From assembly GCF_019511345.1 (NCBI RefSeq), contig NZ_JAEUAK010000003.1, forward strand, positions 1 to 64,000: a DNA stretch of 64,000 bases. Reading direction: 5' to 3'. The position numbers and the translations under genes were made by a program. Positions within the stretch are counted from its first letter, which is position 1; each line of letters opens with the position of its first letter. Below, one piece after another: positions 17,999 to 25,659 of the stretch. The notes under the pieces were generated by a model. The model was not told where the DNA came from. It did not search any database and saw only the letters and a program-made list of their open reading frames with translations. This stretch comes from Rhizobium mesosinicum (GTDB taxonomy: Bacteria > Pseudomonadota > Alphaproteobacteria > Rhizobiales > Rhizobiaceae).

Positions 17999-18793
17999 GT
18001 GGCCTTGACGGACCTCAGATCGAACATTCTGCTCCCATCAAGGAGGCGACCGCTCCCCGACTGGATCATCAAGATCGTCAATGGCCGCCCGAACAGCCAG
18101 ATCGACGAGCTGTTGGCCTGGCCCCGCGCCGGCAATCCAGAAACCAAGCGACTGGATAGCACCACTTTTCGGCTCCTCTGGATTTACCCGACAGTAGAAA
18201 AAGTCGCCGCGCGTAGATTGCGAACCAAGGAAAAATTACTTGAAATTGAAATCGCAACCTCTAGTTTAGATATTAATAACAAGTTAGTTCTTATTGCAAC
18301 CCATTGTAACGAAAAACGCCGTGTAGCATATCTATCAAGGGCACGGTTCGCTTGGCAGTGCCTCTTCAAACTGCGGGTGACCAGCGTGAAATTTGGATCC
18401 CTTCCCCACCGCAAAATTTTGGTTTTGGTTTTCCTGTTTTTTGGAGTGATCTGGGCCGCATTCGGTATCCGTCTGAGCCTCAACTACGCCGGAGTTTGCA
18501 CGGCTCGTCTAGAGATTTGGCGGTGGCGCCGCGTTCAAACCGATGAGCTCTTTGCCGTTCTTCATGAGCGAGGAACCGCAAATGCAGGGATTCGAACCGA
18601 ATACACATTGGCAGACCCTCTCACGGTGCCGGGAGACGCCTATCTGCCCGCCTCTTTTCTCGATGCGATCAGCGGACGTGCGGGCGATCTGATCAAGTAC
18701 CACCATCCGTGGCTAGATAACGATCAATATCTCATATCATCAGGCTATTTCTATGCGCCAAACTGTATCCAAAATTGGAAACCGCCTGAGTAA
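17999..18793 (+). CDS. Uncertain membrane-protein frame fused to the IS66 remnant
   Basis: An open frame of 264 residues runs from the IS66 remnant through AT-rich DNA (18190-18500). It has one clear hydrophobic segment near residues 140-162 (ILVLVFLFFGVIWAAFGI) and a soluble C-terminal part (GDAYLPASFLDAI). If a gene exists it probably begins inside this frame and encodes a single-pass membrane protein. No family is recognised, and the base composition differs from the neighbours, which suggests foreign origin. Confidence 0.25.
   Translation: MALTDLRSNILLPSRRRPLPDWIIKIVNGRPNSQIDELLAWPRAGNPETKRLDSTTFRLLWIYPTVEKVAARRLRTKEKLLEIEIATSSLDINNKLVLIATHCNEKRRVAYLSRARFAWQCLFKLRVTSVKFGSLPHRKILVLVFLFFGVIWAAFGIRLSLNYAGVCTARLEIWRWRRVQTDELFAVLHERGTANAGIRTEYTLADPLTVPGDAYLPASFLDAISGRAGDLIKYHHPWLDNDQYLISSGYFYAPNCIQNWKPPE
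18030..18130 (+). pseudogene. IS66-family transposase C-terminal remnant
   Basis: The reading IIKIVNGRPNSQIDELLAW matches the conserved C-terminal end of IS66 TnpC transposases (IxNGHxxSxIDELLPW). The rest of the transposase is absent. It marks a former insertion sequence and supports the view that this zone was assembled by mobile elements. Confidence 0.65.
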
Positions 18794-18815
18794 ACTTTAA
18801 CGAAGGAGAGATGGC

Positions 18816-19040
18816 ATGTCCTCGCCAACATCAAAAGAAATAACCGATCTCTATCTCTACGGGACCGCTTCGGTGCCGGATTTAATCAATGAATCTATTA
18901 TTCGCGAAAGTACATTGGCCTCACCAGTCTCGGTGTCCGTCGATTTTTGTCGACAGGCGTTGGCAAGGACGATCTTCATCCGGGGATGCCTGTGGAGGTA
19001 TTTATCAGCACCGGCGACCGAACGTTTTTCGACTACCTGA
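18816..19040 (+). CDS. Small hypothetical protein, possibly truncated
   Basis: An AAGGAG site just upstream supports translation of this 74-residue frame; an ATG at 18811 is in another frame. The protein starts SSPTSKEITDLYLYG and matches no family I know. From about 18955 onward the DNA also encodes, in another frame, the end of an HlyD-type protein. The C-terminal part of this frame is therefore probably a fusion artefact. Confidence 0.3.
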   Translation: MSSPTSKEITDLYLYGTASVPDLINESIIRESTLASPVSVSVDFCRQALARTIFIRGCLWRYLSAPATERFSTT

Positions 19041-19087
19041 TCAAGCCGTTGATTGATTCCACGAACCATGCGTTTGTCGAGGATTAA
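18955..19087 (+). pseudogene. HlyD-family type I secretion adaptor, C-terminal remnant
   Basis: One frame reads DLHPGMPVEVFISTGDRT, then YLIKPLIDS and a stop at 19087. This is the conserved ending of HlyD/PrsE-type membrane-fusion proteins (LxPGMPAEVFIxTGxRTxxxYLLKPL). No start or upstream body is present. It is a leftover of a type I secretion locus. Confidence 0.7.
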
Positions 19088-19270
19088 GTTTGATAACATT
19101 TGAACGCTGCCGCATCGAGCCACTGCTTCGCCGGTCGCCAAGGCCCCTCGACCATGCGTCGGCAGTTCGAGTTGGTTTAACTGCAGCCGCATGTCGAATG
19201 ACGGGGTCGGTGGTTCTATTCCCATCAAAAGCACGACTGTTATGATCAGTCGGACGCCAGCCGTCACGTT

Positions 19271-19534
19271 TCATACCTGCTTCGGCTTTCGTCCCGCTCG
19301 CATTGGTTTCGGCAGATCGTCGGTGAGAGGCTCGCAGAAAAATTCAGAGATATCCGCAGCCAGAGCGAGGGCTAGTCTATCCAGCAGATCGACCGAAGCG
19401 TTGTGCTTTCCCCTTTCCAGATCACTGATAACGGTTCGGTCCACCTGAGCATCGACAGCAAGATTCTCCTGGGTGATGTTCCGCAGGGAGCGAAGGTTTC
19501 GCAGATTCCAAGCTATGCGCGCGCGAGTGTCCAT
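19271..19534 (-). CDS. XRE-family transcriptional regulator
   Basis: The 87-residue protein is essentially one Cro/CI helix-turn-helix: NLRNLRSLRNITQENLAVDA, the recognition helix region DRTVISDLERGKHNASVDLL, then LDRLALALAADISEFF. It is transcribed divergently from the LysR gene, whose start lies about 120 bp away. It may regulate itself and that neighbour. No effector domain is present. Confidence 0.8.
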   Translation of the reverse strand: MDTRARIAWNLRNLRSLRNITQENLAVDAQVDRTVISDLERGKHNASVDLLDRLALALAADISEFFCEPLTDDLPKPMRAGRKPKQV

Positions 19535-19653
19535 AGCCCATGGCCACCATCTTGCATTGCATTAATCCATGGGATATATCCGACATATTATTAGATCGCC
19601 GCAGCACCTGCGTCGCTATGGAACTGTCCGCAAGGGCAGGGTGGGTCGAACGT

Positions 19654-20544
19654 ATGGAACTACGCCAGCTATCCTACTTCGTTGCGGTGGCAGAGGAGCT
19701 GCATTTCGGCAGAGCCGCAGCCAAGGTGAGCATTACCCAGCCTGGCCTGTCAGATGCGATCCTGGCACTGGAGAAGGAACTCGGCGTGCAGCTGTTCATC
19801 CGCTCGACCCGGCGGGTGGAACTGACAAGGGCAGGGGCGGTGTTCTATGAGCGGTCGGTGCGGATCCTGAGTGAAGTCGACCTGTCGAGGGAGATCGCCC
19901 GCTCGGTTGCCGGGAGGTCGGCGCGGAAGATTGCGATCGGTACCGTCTATCCGGCCACCATCGGCGTGCTGCCGTCCTTCCTGTCGCGCATTGGCCGCAA
20001 ATATCCCGATATCCGCATGCATATCGAAAGCGGCACCACCGATGACATCATCCGCCATATCGAGGCAGGCCGCATCAATCTCGGCTTCATCAGGCCGGTG
20101 GAGAATATCGGCTCCTTGCGCTTCTTCTCGATTGCCCATGAGCGCTATCTGCTGGCGGTGGCCAAGGAGAGCCCGCTGTCTTGCAAGAGCGAGATCGATC
20201 TCGAGGATCTGCGCTCGGAGAAGATCATCTCCTTTTCCCGCCAGAACCTCTCCTACAGCGAGCGCTATTTCGCCGAAAAGTTCGAGGAGCACGATCTGAC
20301 CGACAATGTCGCCTACACCTGTGACGACACCTTCTCACTGGTGTCGCTGGTCTCGGCCGGCCTTGGCATCGGCTTCGTGCCGGAATGGACGCAGGATCTG
20401 CCGAACCGCGGGTTTGAGCTTAAGAAGGTGAGGGGCGTCGATTTCAAGATCGGGCTCGGTGTCGCGTGGAACAGGGAGGATCCGACCGCCGGCCGTGACG
20501 ACATCATCGATATCGCGCGATCGCTGGTGCGGCCGGGAAGGTGA
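19654..20544 (+). CDS. LysR-family transcriptional regulator
   Basis: The 296-residue protein starts MELRQLSYFVAVAEELHFGR, the canonical LysR N-terminus. This fixes the start at 19654 rather than at the upstream in-frame ATG. The winged helix (FGRAAAKVSITQPGLSDAI) is followed by a periplasmic-binding-like effector domain. The effector is unknown; the similarity is to BenM/CatR-type aromatic-responsive regulators. A degenerate copy of its first third lies 3.7 kb downstream (23392-23690). Confidence 0.9.
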   Translation: MELRQLSYFVAVAEELHFGRAAAKVSITQPGLSDAILALEKELGVQLFIRSTRRVELTRAGAVFYERSVRILSEVDLSREIARSVAGRSARKIAIGTVYPATIGVLPSFLSRIGRKYPDIRMHIESGTTDDIIRHIEAGRINLGFIRPVENIGSLRFFSIAHERYLLAVAKESPLSCKSEIDLEDLRSEKIISFSRQNLSYSERYFAEKFEEHDLTDNVAYTCDDTFSLVSLVSAGLGIGFVPEWTQDLPNRGFELKKVRGVDFKIGLGVAWNREDPTAGRDDIIDIARSLVRPGR

Positions 20545-21103
20545 GGGGAGGAGAGGGCAGGAGAGAGGGCCGGACGTCTGTCATCGGGCGCGCCACCAGG
20601 GGCGACGTCGACCGGGGGAAGCGGAACACTCGGTCGCGGGGCAGTCGGTCCCGCGTCGGCCACCCCGCCGCTCCTGCGGCTGCCCTTCTTCGCGCCCTCG
20701 TATGACGCGAATTCCCGCTTTCCCGTAGCTGTGGTGCGGTCGCTGAACGCTCCGATATGCTTCATTGTTTGTCAGTCGATCCTGTCGGATCGAGCGATGG
20801 GTATGCGTGCAAGCGGGGATGGAGCGTGGAGCGACCAGCGTTGGCCTCTTAAGAAGCGAGGAATCGAAGAACGATCCGCAGGATTACTCTCGCCTTGGAA
20901 TCGAGCCAGCGCCTACCGATCTTCATCCTCGTCAGGAGGAATCGGCGCCTACATCGCGTCGATATGACAAACCTCATGGAGATGGAAGCACATGGGGCTT
21001 GGTGCGCTTGGCGTGGTCGGCATCGGTGGAATGCAATCGGCGTGACCTTCGCCGACTCGGCATGTTATTCTTGGGCGCTAGCAGTGGCATTGAGTGGGGG
21101 CAT
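20545..21103. other. Gene-free spacer
   Basis: About 560 bp downstream of the LysR gene contain no gene I can support. The first 150 bp are very GC-rich. A frame at 20765-21259 has no family, overlaps the opposite-strand gene and lacks a ribosome binding site. Confidence 0.4.
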
Positions 21104-21376
21104 CTAACGCCCATGCAGGGCCTTCAGCCTGTCGTGATGTTCCTCGGCACGTCGCGATGCCTCGCGCGGGTTTTCTTCCCATCCCTGCTGAGGCATGATG
21201 CGCTCGCGAATCCAGGAGGCGAAGCCGCCGTTCCAGCGCCACAAGCCGATCTTGTCTGACGTTGTCGTGTCCAGTCGGATGCGACCGACGATGTCATCGC
21301 CATCGTAGCCGGTGAAATCTTGGCGGCCTTCTCCGGGCCACGTTTCCCGCCATTTATATTTGGGCTCGTATGTCAT
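21104..21376 (-). CDS. Conserved-looking hypothetical protein, 90 residues
   Basis: The frame can be extended upstream, but MTYEPKYKWRETWPGEG looks like a natural N-terminus. The body (GYDGDDIVGRIRLDTTTSDK, then LWRWNGGF) is well formed, soluble, and rich in W, R and E. The C-terminus is a charged helix. No domain is recognised. It may act on nucleic acid or be a structural small protein; this is only a guess from charge. It converges on the region after the LysR gene. Confidence 0.5.
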   Translation of the reverse strand: MTYEPKYKWRETWPGEGRQDFTGYDGDDIVGRIRLDTTTSDKIGLWRWNGGFASWIRERIMPQQGWEENPREASRRAEEHHDRLKALHGR

Positions 21377-21681
21377 TTTGATGCTGGCGCCGACCCTCAT
21401 TCTTCGGCCTAGACGCGCGGACTGAGCAGCCGGAAGACCGAAGCCCTCGCTGCTCATAAAATCGCTTGCCCGCTCCTCTCTGCATAAATCGCCTCGCTCT
21501 ATGTTGGCATTGCAGGGCTTCCGCAAATTCTACTTTCGATTGCACGGCCTCGCCATCGGACCATGGTCCCGGGCGCCTCCGACTGAAGTCCGTGGCGGGA
21601 ACGGTCAACGCAACCAGTCGTTGGTTTGACAGCAGGTCGCGTCGGCCGGTCTGGTCCAACAATCGATGGAGGAAATTTCCC

Positions 21682-22137
21682 ATGTTCAAGGCAACCAGCA
21701 TCGCGTTCGCGGCTGCCCTTCTCGCAAGCACGGCATTCGCCCAGTCATCCAGCACGGTCGGTACAGGAGGTTCATCAGCGGGCGGCGGAACTTCGAGCAG
21801 CACCGTTGGTACTGGTGGAAGCTCCGCCGGGGGCGATTGCACCGCAGGCGCGACCAACTGTCCGTCTGGCAGCGCGTCGACCGTTGGCACCGGTGGTTCT
21901 TCAGCAGGTGGCGGCACCTCCAGCAGCACGGTCGGAACAGGCGGTTCGGCGGCTGGTTCCGGTGATGCAGGCTCGGCCTCGTCTGTGGGTACCGGGGGGT
22001 CATCGGCAGGAGGCGGGAAGAGCAGTAGCACAGTGGGAACCGGCGCAAGCCAGGCAGGCTCTTCTCATGAGAACAACGGGAAAAAGGGCTGTGCGCCCGG
22101 ACAGGTGAAGAAGAACGGCTCGACGCAGTCCTGTTAA
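21682..22137 (+). CDS. Small exported Ser/Gly-rich repeat protein A
   Basis: The 151-residue protein has a clear signal peptide (MFKATSIAFAAALLASTAFA, cut before QSSS) and a GGAGGA site 9 nt upstream. The mature part consists of repeats of STVGTGGSSAGG, about eight copies. One CTAGATNCPSG insert carries a cysteine pair, and the tail (KKGCAPGQVKKNGSTQSC) has two cysteines. Such low-complexity sequence suggests an extended or beta-helical surface or matrix protein. Two relatives follow in tandem. Confidence 0.75.
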   Translation: MFKATSIAFAAALLASTAFAQSSSTVGTGGSSAGGGTSSSTVGTGGSSAGGDCTAGATNCPSGSASTVGTGGSSAGGGTSSSTVGTGGSAAGSGDAGSASSVGTGGSSAGGGKSSSTVGTGASQAGSSHENNGKKGCAPGQVKKNGSTQSC

Positions 22138-22190
22138 CCGTTACGGCCGGCGTTTCAAGACGTCGGCCATTTTCATCCGGAGATCAAACA

Positions 22191-22538
22191 ATGTCCAACG
22201 CTACGAAAGCACTCATATATGGGGCGGCTCTTCTTCTTGCAGCGCAAGCGGGGGCAGAGGAGATTTAACTTGATGATGGATCGACCTGCACCGTGATCGA
22301 GGGGAAGTCTGCTTCTGGCGACATGTCCACCACAGTGACGGCAGGAAACGGCAAGGTTACATCATCGACGGCGACCGGAACCGGATCATCAACGGCGTCT
22401 TCGTCGTCGGCATCGAGCTCCTCGGCAGGCTCGGGAAGCATCGACAGTTCCTCGATGGCTAGCATCACGCGACCGGACGGAACCGTCATCACAAAGCGCT
22501 CCGATGGCACCTGCTCCATCACCAAGCCCAAGAAATAG
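22191..22538 (+). pseudogene. Small exported Ser-rich protein B, interrupted by a stop codon
   Basis: ATG at 22191 has a CCGGAG site and begins a signal peptide (ALIYGAALLLAAQAGA). After EEI a TAA at 22266-22268 stops the frame. The same frame then continues LDDGSTCTVIEGKSASGD and a Ser-rich part, with a CSITKPKK ending at 22538. A single CAA or GAA to TAA change would do this. No good internal start can restore a signal peptide. The coding quality after the stop says the break is recent. Confidence 0.7.
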
Positions 22539-22547
22539 GAGAGACCA

Positions 22548-22991
22548 ATGAAGGAGATCAAACTTATCGGCGCGATAACCTTCGCGCTCTTGTCAGCACC
22601 AGCCATTGTCTCGGCACAGGAATGTACAGCTGCCGGCACCGTCGGCACGGGAGGAAGCGCCGCTGCGGGTGGCACGTCTGCAAGCTCTGTCGGAACTGCA
22701 GGTACCTGTAAGACCGATGACGGAACGACCTCGTCTATCGGCTCTGCTGGAAGCGCTGCGACGGTCGACGGCAAGGCAACGAGCAAGACGCATATCAACG
22801 ACAACGGCGAAAACTTGAAGGCTCAGACCAAGGCCCAGGCGGTCGACCAGGGCACGTTCAGCAAATCGAGGACGAAGACGAGCACCGACGGGGATTCACT
22901 GCAGAGCTCGACGCGCACGATGTCGCATGTACCTGGACAGAAGCCCGTCAAGAGCACCACCGAACAGAAAATCATTCTTCCCCAGCAGTAA
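22548..22991 (+). CDS. Small exported VGTGGS-motif protein C
   Basis: The 147-residue protein has an AGGAGA site 6 nt upstream, 9 bp after the stop of gene B. A signal peptide ends at SAQ. The first part shares VGTGGSAAAGGT-type repeats with protein A. The second part is charged and threonine-rich (NDNGENLKAQTKAQAV, KSRTKTSTDGDSLQSS) and ends KIILPQQ. It is probably exported with A and B from one operon. The function is unknown. Confidence 0.7.
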   Translation: MKEIKLIGAITFALLSAPAIVSAQECTAAGTVGTGGSAAAGGTSASSVGTAGTCKTDDGTTSSIGSAGSAATVDGKATSKTHINDNGENLKAQTKAQAVDQGTFSKSRTKTSTDGDSLQSSTRTMSHVPGQKPVKSTTEQKIILPQQ

Positions 22992-23391
22992 CTTCGGAGG
23001 AAATTGTCGCGAAAAACCTTCATTTGAACCGTCGACGCGGTCGTGGCGGCGGTCAGACTTTTCCGGAATCTGGAACCAGGCCGGAATTTTCCTTCTATGC
23101 TACAGTCTATGCTTGGAATGTGCGGCCGGGAATTGAAGCCTTTACCCACTAAGGCCGGGCGTGCGGTCCACCTATGTTAGCTAGGAATTACCTGGTAACC
23201 CGTTTCAAGAAAGAGGCCTCGCAACAGTAGTGCGGCTCGGCGGAGCAAGATCTGCAGATCAGCCCTCGAAATGTCCAACTGGCTGGCGATTTAGCTAGAG
23301 CAACCTCGTCTTTCTGGACCTGAAATCCGTCTCGAGTCCGCCGGTCTCACGTGCGGAAGCCCATTATCGCGCTCTCTCCAGAGGTGACATT
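22992..23391. other. Gene-free spacer
   Basis: About 400 bp follow the secreted-protein cluster, with no supportable gene. A GGAGGAAATTG string just after 22991 looks like a ribosome binding site, but the frame it serves stops after 8 codons. Confidence 0.4.
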
Positions 23392-23690
23392 GAACTGCGC
23401 CAGCTATGCTATTTCGTTGCGGTGGCCAAGGAGCTGCATTCGGCAGGGCCGCAGCCAAGGTGAGTATCACCCAGTCTGGCCTGTCAGATGCGATCCTGGC
23501 ATTGGAGAAGGAACTCGGTGTGCAGCTCTTCATCCGCTCCACCCGGCGGGTGGAACTGACAAGGGCAGGGGCGGCGTTCTATGAGCGGTCGGTCAGGATC
23601 CTGAGTGAGGTCTCTATCAAGGGAGATCGCCCGCTCAGTTGGTGGGAGGTCGGCGCGCAGGATTGCGATCGGCACCGTCTCGCCAAGCAA
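23392..23690 (+). pseudogene. Degenerate duplicate of the LysR gene 5' end
   Basis: This segment is a close copy of about 19660-19960 (for example AAAKVSITQSGLSDAIL and ELGVQLFIRSTRRVELTRAG). It has indels that break the frame, and it ends where the effector domain should start. It lies 3.7 kb downstream of the intact gene in the same orientation. It is a partial duplication or the remains of a second LysR gene. Confidence 0.85.
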
Positions 23691-23752
23691 TCTTATGAGT
23701 TTACGCCGTAGAAGGAGACCCTTCCTGGTTGGGAATCCACTACATCGCGCTG

Positions 23753-24748
23753 TCACGCGACTAATCCGGCGATGCGCGGAACAAGCCACAGCATCGCGGC
23801 GGCACCGATCATGTAGGCGCCCACCTGACGCGCTCGTGCAGGTGGGACGTTCACCAGCGTGCTTGCCACTTTGAGCAAGAGCGAAGCCGCAGCGATGAAG
23901 ATCAATTGTCCGGCCTCGACGCCGAGGTTGAACGTCAGCAGGCTCAGTGGCAGGTCGGACTGCGGCAGTCCGATTTCCTTCAGCGCACCGGCAAAGCCGA
24001 AACCATGCAGCAACCCGAATGCGAAGGCCACGACCCACGGGAGACTTTCGGAAAGCCGTTTTTCACCCGGCTTCATTCGGGTGAGTTCGCTCGCAACGAA
24101 AGCAATGCTGAGAGCAATTGTCGCCTCGACCGGCTTTTGCGGCAGACTGAAATAGCCGAGCGAGGCTCCAGCCAAGGTGATGCTATGGGCAATCGTGAAG
24201 GCGGTGATGGTCTTGATCAGCATTCCGCGCTCTCTAATGAGCAGAAAAAGGGCGAGAACGAAGAGCAAGTGATCGACGCCCGAGAGAATGTGGTCGACAC
24301 CGAGCAGGAAGTAAGTTCGAGCCACATCAAGGCTGCTTTTTGCGCCCGCGATAGTGAAAGAGGGCGCGTCCGGCATGACGCGAATGACCTCGGTGTCTCC
24401 GCTTTGATATTCAATGCGAACGAGGGCTTCCGTCATCGTCGATCTGAGCCCCTCAATGGTGATCTGGCCGCCTTTCAGTCCGCCTGCACAGGCAACGGTC
24501 CAGCGCTCCAGATAAGCGCCGCCATCGATCGATCTCACTCGTTCGGCTTTTTCGATGCAAGGCTTCGGCAATGTTGCATCGAGACTGAGGCGCATGTTGC
24601 CCTGCGCCGGCACTTTCCAGATGACCGCAAACTCGTCGCGTGTCGTCTCGCGCAGGTCGAGATAAGCAGGCCTGATTTCGTGAGCCATGCCTGAGGTGGC
24701 CAGGAATAGCGGGACAAGCACCGCCAGCAATGCGCCAGACCGCATCAT
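23753..24748 (-). CDS. HupE/UreJ-family membrane protein
   Basis: The 331-residue protein has a signal-like N-terminus, a periplasmic domain (to about residue 160), and then about six membrane segments. The HupE/UreJ signature histidine motifs are visible: GVDHILSGVDHLLFVLALF, AHSITL, and FGLLHGFGFAGAL. Family members are linked to metal (nickel) uptake, but this large subtype is uncharacterised. The start overlaps the stop of the PpiC-like gene as ATGA, so it is the last gene of a three-gene operon. Confidence 0.85.
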   Translation of the reverse strand: MMRSGALLAVLVPLFLATSGMAHEIRPAYLDLRETTRDEFAVIWKVPAQGNMRLSLDATLPKPCIEKAERVRSIDGGAYLERWTVACAGGLKGGQITIEGLRSTMTEALVRIEYQSGDTEVIRVMPDAPSFTIAGAKSSLDVARTYFLLGVDHILSGVDHLLFVLALFLLIRERGMLIKTITAFTIAHSITLAGASLGYFSLPQKPVEATIALSIAFVASELTRMKPGEKRLSESLPWVVAFAFGLLHGFGFAGALKEIGLPQSDLPLSLLTFNLGVEAGQLIFIAAASLLLKVASTLVNVPPARARQVGAYMIGAAAMLWLVPRIAGLVA

Positions 24749-25659
24749 CGGTCGGCTTCCGCGCTGACAGGGAATTCGATACTCACCATATAATGCTTGA
24801 GCAGCTCGGCAAATCGCTCGTCTTCCAGATCCTTCCGCTTGGCATTTGTCCATTCGCGCGCGACGGCGTCCCGCACTTCACCGAGCGCCGGCACTCGGCC
24901 GGGCATGCGCTTGGACACCCGGATCAGATGGAGCCCGAAACTGCTGGCGATCGGCCCCGTCCATTGATCCAGGGGGGCCTTGTCGAGTTTCTCGGTGAAT
25001 TCGGCGCCGAAGGTTTCCCCGATCGCGGTCTTGCTCGAAAGCGGCAGGTCGGGCGGAAGCAGCGTGGGGTCACCCAAGAAGCCGCGATCGGCGGCGGGAT
25101 TGGCCTGCAGCGCTTCGAGGACGGAAGCCGCGTCCCGAGCGGTCCTTTCTCCGTGCCGTTGAGGGTTGAAAAACACTTGCTGGAAGGCAAACATCGGATC
25201 AATTTCGAAGGTGGCTGCATTGGTCTGCAGATAGGCGCCGAGTTCTGAATCGGTCGGAGTGAGAACCTCCGCGGCAGCGGCATCGAGGAATTCCATTTTC
25301 TGACGCAGGCGGCGACGAACGACCGTGTCGTCCCTGTCGAGACCGAGCGCCAGCGCTTCGCGCACCAGCACTTCTTCCTTCACATAGTCGTCGATCAGGG
25401 CCTTTAATTCGTCCGAGGTCGGCGGGCGCTGCCAGGTCTTGGTGAATAGAGTGGCCATCTGCTCGATCTTCGGCGCCGTTACAATGATGCCGTCTGGTCT
25501 GCTTTCTCCATAGCCGCCCAAGAGCCTGTAAACGAGGAAGATCGCCAAGGCGAGCAGCAGGAAATGAACCAGCGGCTCCCTCAGCACGCGGTGAAAGAAA
25601 ATCGTGCCCATACGGTGGCCGGACGACGGGCCGGCCGATTCAGCCGCCTGCATCGCCAT
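24745..25659 (-). CDS. Membrane-anchored PpiC-like peptidyl-prolyl isomerase
   Basis: The 304-residue protein has one N-terminal membrane anchor (HFLLLALAIFLVYRLL) and a helical SurA/PrsA-like chaperone part. A C-terminal parvulin-like domain follows (TGPIASSFGLHLIRVSKR resembles the SxxGxHLIxV motif). The start is ATG at 25659, overlapping the stop of the preceding gene; GTG at 25662 is possible. It probably folds exported proteins of the same operon. The arrangement DUF3604-PpiC-HupE recurs in proteobacteria, as I recall. Confidence 0.85.
   Translation of the reverse strand: MAMQAAESAGPSSGHRMGTIFFHRVLREPLVHFLLLALAIFLVYRLLGGYGESRPDGIIVTAPKIEQMATLFTKTWQRPPTSDELKALIDDYVKEEVLVREALALGLDRDDTVVRRRLRQKMEFLDAAAAEVLTPTDSELGAYLQTNAATFEIDPMFAFQQVFFNPQRHGERTARDAASVLEALQANPAADRGFLGDPTLLPPDLPLSSKTAIGETFGAEFTEKLDKAPLDQWTGPIASSFGLHLIRVSKRMPGRVPALGEVRDAVAREWTNAKRKDLEDERFAELLKHYMVSIEFPVSAEADR

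Noticed and set aside
20765..21259. Plus-strand open frame of 164 codons
   Set aside because: No ribosome binding site, no family, and it overlaps the better minus-strand gene at 21104-21376.
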